Of a stretch of DNA of 64,000 nucleotides, positions 56,699 to 64,000 are shown one piece after another. Made by a program: the position numbers and the translations under genes. Source of the stretch: a bacterium. Its GTDB lineage: Bacteria; Bdellovibrionota; Bdellovibrionia; Bdellovibrionales; Bdellovibrionaceae. The stretch covers positions 41,583-105,582 of the forward strand of contig JAIELP010000011.1 of assembly GCA_019752925.1 (NCBI GenBank). The letters run 5' to 3'. The notes beneath the pieces are model-generated. The model did not search any database, was not told where the DNA came from, and saw only the letters and a program-made list of their open reading frames with translations. Numbering within the stretch: position 1 is the first letter of the stretch; each line of letters begins with the position of its first letter.

Positions 56699-57928
56699 TT
56701 AATTTTTTTGGCGAAGTAAAATAGCGGGCTGGATTTTTAAGGTGATTAAAGCCGGCATATACGAACCTAAAAAAGCCAAAGTTGCAGCCACAGCCAGAAC
56801 AATACCTACAAACCAGAAATTCACTAAAGACGGAATCGAAGAATCGTAATAGATATTTGGTAATATATTTACTGGATTATATTGAATATAAAGACTGATG
56901 CCGACACCTAGCACAGATCCCAAAACAAGTCCTCCACCTGAAATCCATAAACCTATTTTGGTAAACAGCCATAAAGTTTTTTTCTGTGATAGACCTAATG
57001 TTTTAATAATAGCAATATCACGTTGTTTTTGAGTCATGAGGATAACTAATACTGTTAATATTGAAGACGATGCAATAATCCCTGCCAAACCTAAAAAAAC
57101 ACCGATCATGGTTTTTTCCATTTTTAAAGCGAAGAACAAATCTGAATTTTTTTCCTGCCAGGTTTCAGACTTAATGGATTTCGCAGTTAAAAGTTCTTTT
57201 ACCCTATCCGATTGATCTACAGATTTAAACCAAGCATGGTAACCAGCCTTGCGACTCAGAGTTTTAGAAAAAAGCTTCAGCGAATTATCACTGTTAAATA
57301 AAACGAGTTTCGTGTCGAGATCGCTCAAATCAGTTACTAAAATTCTTTTTACGATAACCTTTTGAAACAGCGGCGTTTCAAGAGAGCTGAGCAGCAGAGT
57401 TTCTGGAGGTATCAGCGTAAGCTCATCACCTTCTAATAAACCCAGCGAGCGCGCCAAATCTACTCCAATAGCCACTTCGTTTTCACCTAAACTTAAATCG
57501 TATAAATCCGATTCGGTAAAATACTGACGCTTACTATGCGACTTTGTATTTTTAAGTTGCCGCATCCACATATTAAGTCCATCGGTTGTGTAACCGACTG
57601 CAGCCGATCCTCTGAACTGCCCGTCTATGGTACGCAAAATAAGATCAAAGCTCTGATACTTTAAAAACTCGGCATCAGAAAAATAATTTTCAACTTCGGC
57701 ACTTTGGGTTTCGGTATTTACAGTTGTTAAATGGGGCTCTAACGCCATAATACGTGTTTTAATATTTTTATTCATTCCGTTCATAACAAATAAAACAATA
57801 AAAAAGGCGGTTAAACTTACAGTGATCGCAATAAAAGATAAAATACTGATTCGTCTAACTAACGAACCCGATCTGTTAGACAGAACAAGTTTTTTTAAAA
57901 AAAGATAGCTGAGGCTTTTAACTTTCAC
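56699..57928 (-). CDS. FtsX/LolE-like ABC permease
   Basis: N-terminal TM, large extracytoplasmic domain, GIIASSSILTVLVILMTQKQRDIAIIKTLGLSQKKT. Confidence 0.85.
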   Translation of the reverse strand: MKVKSLSYLFLKKLVLSNRSGSLVRRISILSFIAITVSLTAFFIVLFVMNGMNKNIKTRIMALEPHLTTVNTETQSAEVENYFSDAEFLKYQSFDLILRTIDGQFRGSAAVGYTTDGLNMWMRQLKNTKSHSKRQYFTESDLYDLSLGENEVAIGVDLARSLGLLEGDELTLIPPETLLLSSLETPLFQKVIVKRILVTDLSDLDTKLVLFNSDNSLKLFSKTLSRKAGYHAWFKSVDQSDRVKELLTAKSIKSETWQEKNSDLFFALKMEKTMIGVFLGLAGIIASSSILTVLVILMTQKQRDIAIIKTLGLSQKKTLWLFTKIGLWISGGGLVLGSVLGVGISLYIQYNPVNILPNIYYDSSIPSLVNFWFVGIVLAVAATLAFLGSYMPALITLKIQPAILLRQKN

Positions 57929-57984
57929 TTATAAAAGTATAGACCACTCTGACTAAGTGTAAACTGTGAATTTTTGATTAAGGA

Positions 57985-58683
57985 CTAAAAGTGAACAATC
58001 TTTTTAAATGTTTGATCTTCATCGAGATAAATTAAGCCGTCTTCCACGTACATTGCGCTTGCATCAATGTGACGCGCTGCCACTGGATGATTATTAGTCA
58101 TATAAATATGACGAAGATGTCCTTGGCGTTGCCACATTTGAACCCAATCTAAATAATTAAGAAATGTTGACTCGGACAAACCCACTGCAGGATCTTCTAA
58201 AATTAACATCTGAGGTGTTTTTAAAGTCGGTATAAGCAAAAGGGCTAATTTTTGAATTTCATAAGGCAAAGTTCTGAATTTTTTCTTAGTAAATTCTAAA
58301 ATCTCAAAGTGCTCAATCGCTTCAGCAATGACTTCTTCTTTTGCTCCGGTATTAGCAAATAATTCTTTAATTGTAGTTTCGGGGTTAGGTCGATTAGATT
58401 CAAAGTAACTGGCCACGATCTCATGCAAAGGCGCGGTGATCTCTTCTTGTGAGTATGCGCCCTCATCAGTCCATTTAATTTTGCCAGATTGTGGCTCTTT
58501 ACGACCCGCTAAAATTTCAAGTATTTGAACTGAGTGTGTAGGATTAGATGATTTTACTATTACGGTTTGGTCCATTGGCAATTCAAGATCAACGTGCACC
58601 AAAACGGGATCTAAACCTTCGCTCTGAAAGCTGACATTTTCAAAAAGTATGTGGTCTAAGTTATTTTGCTTATGTTGCCCCAT
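57985..58683 (-). CDS. Degenerate ABC-type ATPase-like protein
   Basis: ABC-like start ILFENVSFQSEGLDPVLVHVDLELP and LILEDPAVGLSESTFLNYLDWV, but Walker A is VKSSNPTHSVQ. Confidence 0.7.
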   Translation of the reverse strand: MGQHKQNNLDHILFENVSFQSEGLDPVLVHVDLELPMDQTVIVKSSNPTHSVQILEILAGRKEPQSGKIKWTDEGAYSQEEITAPLHEIVASYFESNRPNPETTIKELFANTGAKEEVIAEAIEHFEILEFTKKKFRTLPYEIQKLALLLIPTLKTPQMLILEDPAVGLSESTFLNYLDWVQMWQRQGHLRHIYMTNNHPVAARHIDASAMYVEDGLIYLDEDQTFKKIVHF

Positions 58684-58763
58684 AGACTATCTATATCGGA
58701 ATAAAACATCCTTACTTTAACCTAGACAAAGGTTTTAGGTATTGAGTAACCTAAAGCTACTGT

Positions 58764-60037
58764 ATGACAAACCAGTCGCGAATCTTTAAAAATAATCCGA
58801 ATTTTTGCCCAGCACCATTTACAGGCATGGTACAGGATTCGACATCGCTTGGTGGTCCGTGCCCGTACAACTCCGGTGGTTTTTACTTTAAAGATGTTCC
58901 GATTAAAGAGCGCTGGAGCCATAGCACTGCTGAAAAATTACGTGAACAGCACTTAGCCGGCGAAAAACCTGCCCTCTGCGAGAGATGCTACAAAGAAGAA
59001 GCTGCAGGATTTCCAAGCCGCCGCGAGCTGGAACTGACCCGACTACACTACTCTGAAGATGAGTTTGTAAAAGGTGTTTATAAAAAAGGACCCAAGACAA
59101 TTGTTTTACGACTCAGTAACAATTGTAATTACGCCTGCCGCACCTGCCACTCTGTTGATTCAAGTTTATTTAAAGCTGAGGGTGAATTTTATCAAAAAAA
59201 TTACCAGCAAAATGATAATCGCTACTTACAAACCTCACCTCGATCTGAATTTACATCAGACGATATGGAGCAGTTTTTTGAATTAAGCCAATCCGTCGAT
59301 ACTATCGAATTTTACGGTGGCGAGCCTATGATGAACACCACTCACCATATACTGCTTGATAAATTGATCAAATCCGGACGTTCTAAAAATATTTCTTTGT
59401 ATTACTGTACGAACGGCTCCTTTGGGCCAACTGATGTCCGTAAAGAAATCTGGGATAAATTTAAAACCATACGTTTTCATTTTTCATTAGATGGGGTTAA
59501 TCAATATTATCACTATATCCGCTGGCCTGGGCAGTGGGAAAAAGTTGAAAAAAATATTTCCGACTATTATAAAATCTTACCGCGACAAATTTCTGCGGAA
59601 GTTGTTTGTGGAGTTAACACAACTGTAAGTATGTTAAATATTTATTATGCTGACGAAATACTTAACAAAATTTCGGAAGTTTTAAACAGCCAGGCTCTAG
59701 CTTTTACCACTGTACACGAACCTCAGTACTACTCGGTCACTAACATCCCTGAAAGATGTAAGCTTGTAATAGCCGACAAACTCAGAAAAAGCCCCAATTA
59801 TGAAAAACTTTCAAGCCTCGTAAGCTATATGTTTTCAAAAAAGTGCAATCCTGAAAAGTGGAATGAATTTGTTATTTGGACTGAAAAAAAGATAAATATC
59901 GCAATTTATCTATACAGGACTACTTACCTGAGCTTTATGATATTATTAAACCTGAATATCTAGAGGCCTTAGGCGACTTCAGAGCTATTCCAAAAATAAG
60001 TTCCGATCAAGATCAAACCATTTCTCACAGAATTTGA
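58764..60037 (+). CDS. Twitch-type radical SAM protein, needs -1 frameshift at A_AAA_AAG
   Basis: NNCNYACRTCHSVD (CxxxCxxC variant), YGGEPMM. Frame 0 ends INIAIYLYRTTY...; -1 gives WTEKKDKYRNLSIQDYLPELYDIIKPEYLEALGDFRAIPKISSDQDQTISHRI*. Confidence 0.8.
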
Positions 60038-60624
60038 TTAACAATTAAAAGAACTGAATAAAAGAGCGACTTAAATGTTTCAATAGCTTCATCGTAAAAA
60101 CGGTCTTCTTTGGCCGGATTAGCAATGGCAAAAGTTTTAATTTGAATTTCTGCAGGAAAATTGGCTTTAAATGTACGTAAAGAACGATACATATGAAGCT
60201 CTGATGTCATTAATAAAATATTATTACACTGCAGTTTTTTAGCCCAAATCAGGCTTTGCAGTGCGTTTTCATAAGTGGTTCCCGAAACTTTTTCAAGCAC
60301 GATGCTGTCGGATTTAATTTCCGGATAATAGGGTAAGTGCGGGAATATCTCATGCAGCTTAGTGTCTTTATACACTCCTGAAATAATCAGCTTGTTCACT
60401 TTGCCAAGCGCCAACACTTCAAAAGCTTCACGTATTCGGCCCGCAGAGCCGGTTAATACAACACCACAGTCTACATGCTCGAGCTTATCAATTAAAACTT
60501 TGGGCTGAGGCTGCAAAACCAAGCTGCGCTCTTTCAGGAATAAACCTAAAAAAATTAACGCTAGAAAAAATAGCGCAACTGTTTTTTTATATTTAACTTT
60601 TTTAAAGAGCAGCAAAATTCGCAA
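60025..60624 (-). CDS. YdcF/SanA-like DUF218 protein
   Basis: GVVLTGSAGRIREAFEVL, TTYENALQSL, LLMTSELHMYRSLRTF. Confidence 0.85.
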   Translation of the reverse strand: MRILLLFKKVKYKKTVALFFLALIFLGLFLKERSLVLQPQPKVLIDKLEHVDCGVVLTGSAGRIREAFEVLALGKVNKLIISGVYKDTKLHEIFPHLPYYPEIKSDSIVLEKVSGTTYENALQSLIWAKKLQCNNILLMTSELHMYRSLRTFKANFPAEIQIKTFAIANPAKEDRFYDEAIETFKSLFYSVLLIVNQIL

Positions 60625-60988
60625 TCACTTCTATTTCAACGTTTACACCTTTTGGTAAACCTGCAACAGCTACTGTAGAACGTGCGGGAGGCTCAGCGGT
60701 AAAGGCTTTACCATAGATTTCGTTAACTGCAGTAAAATCTGCCATGTTAGTTAAAAAAATTGTTGTTTTAACAATATGACCGAAATTTAAATCATTATGT
60801 TTTAAAACAGCTTCGATATTACTTAAAACCATTTCGGTTTGTTTTTTAATGTCGCCAGTAAAAACTTCCTGAGTTTTCGGATCAATTGAAATCTGGCCTG
60901 AACAAAAAAGAAAATCACCCATTCTGACCGCTTGTGAATAAGGTCCTACGGCTTTAGGTGCGTGATCTGTGTGAATAATTTTTTTCAT
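60602..60988 (-). CDS. ridA: RidA family enamine/imine deaminase
   Basis: APKAVGPYSQAVRMGDFLFCSGQISIDP, PARSTVAVAGLPKGVNVEIEVIA. Confidence 0.95.
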   Translation of the reverse strand: MKKIIHTDHAPKAVGPYSQAVRMGDFLFCSGQISIDPKTQEVFTGDIKKQTEMVLSNIEAVLKHNDLNFGHIVKTTIFLTNMADFTAVNEIYGKAFTAEPPARSTVAVAGLPKGVNVEIEVIANFAAL

Positions 60989-61012
60989 ATAATCTCCTCT
61001 TTAAGTATTAAA

Positions 61013-61507
61013 TTAAAAATAAAATAAAATGCCAGCTCGTAATGGATCATCAGCCACCGTACGGAAACGTGTGTCTTTAGCCGTTGATATTCCAGCACCT
61101 GCCTCTAATGTGAAGCCTAGGTTTTCCAAACCTGTAAAGAAGAATTCAGTGCCAAATACTGCCAACATATCAACTCCGCTGTCGCGTGTGCCGGCTGTTT
61201 CAACACTTAAAAAACCTAACTGTGCTCCCATATAAAAATTTAAATTATTTTCAAAATAAATCATTTTACGAACTCCGGCATTGGCCTGCATAGTGCTATT
61301 GTTTTTTTTAGTGTCTACACCCACTCCACCGGTAAATGCGTAGTCTTTCGAGGCGTAGTAAACCACAGTCAAAGACGGAACACTTTCAGATGTGTTATTT
61401 TTAAATCCTACACCTAATCTGTGCGTTAAATCTTTCGCAAAAACCTGTGAAGAAATTGTAAAAATACATAGTGAAAGAACTAAAATCAGAGACTTCGTTT
61501 TATTCAT
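61013..61507 (-). CDS. Small outer-membrane barrel-like protein
   Basis: MNKTKSLILVLSLCIFTISSQVFA signal peptide, C-terminal aromatic FYF; internal start preferred. Confidence 0.6.
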   Translation of the reverse strand: MNKTKSLILVLSLCIFTISSQVFAKDLTHRLGVGFKNNTSESVPSLTVVYYASKDYAFTGGVGVDTKKNNSTMQANAGVRKMIYFENNLNFYMGAQLGFLSVETAGTRDSGVDMLAVFGTEFFFTGLENLGFTLEAGAGISTAKDTRFRTVADDPLRAGILFYF

Positions 61508-61623
61508 GACAACCTCGCTAAAAAATAAGCCTATCAAATACATTTTTTGCCGACTAGGTTGTGTTTTATTTGACACCGAAGCTAAGAATGAGTGTTATAT
61601 ACAAAAAACTTAGGAGGATCTTA

Positions 61624-62277
61624 ATGAAATCAACTTTATTGACTGTATTTATAGCAGTTCTTTTCGGGTTTAATTTTGCCCAGGCTGTTTCTTTAAAAAC
61701 AGAAACAACTGCAAAAACTTTTGAAAATGCTAAATTAGTAAAAGCCGTTACTCTTCAAAACGACGACAAAACTGAAGCTCAAATGACAGCAGTTTCCCAC
61801 GGTTTACGCAAAAAAGCTGTATTCGGCTTAGTCCCAGTAAGTGTTTACGTTATGCAAGTATTAGCAGCTAAACCAGAAAAATTAGTTAAAACAGAAGAAG
61901 GCTTTTTATCTTCAGTTAAAGATGCTGGGCCTGTTCAACTTCACTTAACTTTTTTAAGAAACTTACCCGGCGAAAAAATCTCTGACTCTTTTAAAGATGG
62001 ATTGGAAGCTAACAAAATCGATGTTAAAGCCCTTTCGCCTGAATTAACTCAAGTACTGAAAGAAATTTCTGCTATCACTGAATTTAAAGAAGGCGAATCT
62101 TTCTCAATTACTTTTGCTTGGACTGGCGACAAAGCCACAGCTTACTTAACAGATTCAACTTTAAAAATTAAAACAGTTGCTGGGAACAAAGAATTTGCTG
62201 ACCAATTGTTATCCATCTGGTTCGGCAAAACGGCTGATGGTAAATTAGAAGAACTTAAAAAAACCTTAATTAAGTAA
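61624..62277 (+). CDS. Chalcone isomerase-like exported protein
   Basis: Signal peptide; GLRKKAVFGLVPVSVYVMQVL...DAGPVQLHLTFLRNLPGEKISDSFKDGL. Confidence 0.75.
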   Translation: MKSTLLTVFIAVLFGFNFAQAVSLKTETTAKTFENAKLVKAVTLQNDDKTEAQMTAVSHGLRKKAVFGLVPVSVYVMQVLAAKPEKLVKTEEGFLSSVKDAGPVQLHLTFLRNLPGEKISDSFKDGLEANKIDVKALSPELTQVLKEISAITEFKEGESFSITFAWTGDKATAYLTDSTLKIKTVAGNKEFADQLLSIWFGKTADGKLEELKKTLIK

Positions 62278-62295
62278 TTTTAAACAAAGGCCAAA

Positions 62296-63357
62296 ATGAA
62301 TCACGAATTCCGACATAAATTTATACGCTCTTCTTTTATAGCTATTGTTTTTATGCTGTTCGCTTTTATGTTTTGGCCTTTTTTTACTGCTCTATTGCTA
62401 GCTTCTCTTTTTTCATTTGCGCTGTACGATGTGGTTACTAACTTAACCAAATACAGACTGAGCCGGTCTAATGCCAGCCTTACGCTGATTATGGGCATAC
62501 TTGTTTTTATTGCCACTCCGTTAGTTTTTATTGTTTTAAAAACTATCTCGACAATTAAAGAGTACTCTGCTGTGGGACTTCACAACACCAGCATTTACCA
62601 AGCCACCGAACAGCTTTTACACCGTATTACTGATTACGGAACTGAGCTTGCAGCCCGTTTTGATCTGGACATTTCAAAACTCCCAAAACCAGTTGAGGTG
62701 CTAAGTGGCTACTCCGACGAGATCGGTGCTTTTGCTACAAATACCGTAGCTCAATTACCAGCCATTGCTCTGAGCTTTATAGTTTTCTTTTTAGCTTTGT
62801 ATTATTTCTTAAACGAATCAGGAAAAGTTAAATCCTTATTTTTAAAATTCGACTTATTATCTGAAACAGAAATGAATCAGATAATAAAAATTATTAAACG
62901 CAGCAGTTACTTAACACTTGTAGCTTCTATATTAATTGGGCTCATTCAAGCCCTGATTATTACTGTATTTGCTTATTTCTGCGGTTTTACCGATGTCATT
63001 ATTGTATTTATTATAACATTTATCACATCACTGATTCCTGTTGTGGGTTCTGGCCCTGTGGCTCTTTTCTTAATGGCCATTTCATTCATTCAGGGAAACA
63101 CGGGCTCTGGAATAGCCATGTTGGTTGCTTTAGTAATAGCCAGCAGCGTAGACAATCTCATTAAACCATTGATTTTAAATTCAGCTAGCGAAGACCTGCA
63201 CCCAATTTTATCCTTATTAGCGCTTATTGGAGCGATCTTAGTTTACGGCCCACCGGGAATATTATTAGGCCCTATTCTCACCCAGTTGGCCTTTAATATT
63301 CTTCCCATCCTAGGATCTGAGGAAAAATCAGGCGAAATCGCCCCCACTGATATCTGA
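62296..63357 (+). CDS. AI-2E family transporter
   Basis: FFTALLLASLFSFALYDV, ITSLIPVVGSGPVAL, DNLIKPLILNSASEDLHPILSLLALIGAILVYGPPGILLGPILTQL. Confidence 0.9.
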   Translation: MNHEFRHKFIRSSFIAIVFMLFAFMFWPFFTALLLASLFSFALYDVVTNLTKYRLSRSNASLTLIMGILVFIATPLVFIVLKTISTIKEYSAVGLHNTSIYQATEQLLHRITDYGTELAARFDLDISKLPKPVEVLSGYSDEIGAFATNTVAQLPAIALSFIVFFLALYYFLNESGKVKSLFLKFDLLSETEMNQIIKIIKRSSYLTLVASILIGLIQALIITVFAYFCGFTDVIIVFIITFITSLIPVVGSGPVALFLMAISFIQGNTGSGIAMLVALVIASSVDNLIKPLILNSASEDLHPILSLLALIGAILVYGPPGILLGPILTQLAFNILPILGSEEKSGEIAPTDI

Positions 63358-63424
63358 TTTAAAGCCTTAGCCTCTTGCTTTTAAAGCCAAGATTCAATAT
63401 AACTATAACTCGTTTTTTACCTGT

Positions 63425-63501
63425 GGTGGCCATAGCTCAGTTGGTAGAGCATCGGATTGTGATTCCGAGTGTCGCGGGTTCAAGCCCCGTTGGTCACCCC
63501 A
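63425..63501 (+). tRNA. tRNA-His (GUG)
   Basis: GGTGGCCATAGCTCAGTTGGTAGAGCATCGGATTGTGATTCCGAGTGTCGCGGGTTCAAGCCCCGTTGGTCACCCCA; G-1 opposite C73. Confidence 0.95.
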
Positions 63502-63537
63502 ATTTTTTACCTTAATTAATATTTTTTTATTAAAAGA

Positions 63538-64000
63538 TTACGGCATATCCATAGCACTGTAATTCAAATGCGTATTCATCATGTATTTAAAGTCAGCTCT
63601 GATTTTATCGGCATTTTGTATAGAGTTAAAAAGTCTAACTTCATCTAACTGGCCGTTGAAGTTTCCGCCAGCCACAGCCATACCAAGACGATCAAATGTT
63701 CGGCCCGCTGCTATTTCGCCCGCAGTTCCAGTTCCTGTATTAGTTTGTTGTCCATTAACATAAAATACTGTGGCTCCAGTGGTGCTTCGTGTAATGGTAA
63801 CATGCCTCCACGCATTGTTATTGACGACAAAATTTGAATGGGCCGTCCAAGTGTTACCAACCCCGATGGCGATAGAGCCATTCGGAACTCCACCGACCCC
63901 ATTGGGAATGATACCAAAGAAAATCCGGGATCGGTGGATAAGCCGCGTCAGTTGCTCCGATTTTTAGGTTCCACAAAAAATTTGAATAAATTTCTATCCC
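63538..64000 (-). CDS. LamG/concanavalin-like lectin domain protein (partial, possible frameshift near 63920)
   Basis: Minus-strand frame: GSIAIGVGNTWTAHSNFVVNNNAWRHVTITRSTTGATVFYVNGQQTNTGTGTAGEIAAGRTFDRLGMAVAGGNFNGQLDEVRLFN, then stop at 63538. Not in the ORF track. Confidence 0.65.

Overview
AT-rich (by eye) window of gram-negative, Bdellovibrio-like character (inference from gene content; taxonomy not tested). It carries mostly ordinary chromosomal genes plus a few accessory segments. (1) About 9 kb (1589-10587) is bounded by a perfect 51-bp direct repeat. The repeat contains the 3' half of tRNA-fMet, and the intact tRNA is at 10543-10619, so this is a tRNA-integrated genomic island. It carries a tightly coupled operon: GTP cyclohydrolase I, nucleobase/pterin deaminase-like, hydantoinase/dihydropyrimidinase-like, LOG-like phosphoribohydrolase, gentisate-dioxygenase-like bicupin, isochorismatase-fold amidase, ThDP enzyme, a divergent NUDIX gene and a broken CRP/FNR regulator. 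No integrase was seen. This is my best candidate for an undescribed system, possibly purine/pterin-type heterocycle metabolism. (2) Two unrelated genes (redoxin at 18.6 kb, twitch-type radical SAM at 59.9 kb) are each interrupted at an in-phase A_AAA_AAG heptamer, and a -1 shift restores a convincing protein in both. This is either programmed frameshifting/slippage or homopolymer error. (3) A microaerobic block (22.5-41.7 kb) has a CcoN-CcoO fusion cbb3 oxidase with ccoS/ccoQ (both missed by the ORF track), CcoI, CcoG, SelD/MnmH, FNR regulators and palindromic FNR-like boxes. (4) A small variable region (45.7-48.2 kb) has HigBA with a perfect operator palindrome, an overlapping third gene, and three degenerate ~110-bp same-orientation repeats. 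(5) The 51-57 kb block holds peptidoglycan/DAP genes. tRNAs found: fMet, Leu(UAA), His. No rRNA or CRISPR array was seen. All family calls are by motif reading only; no database search was run.
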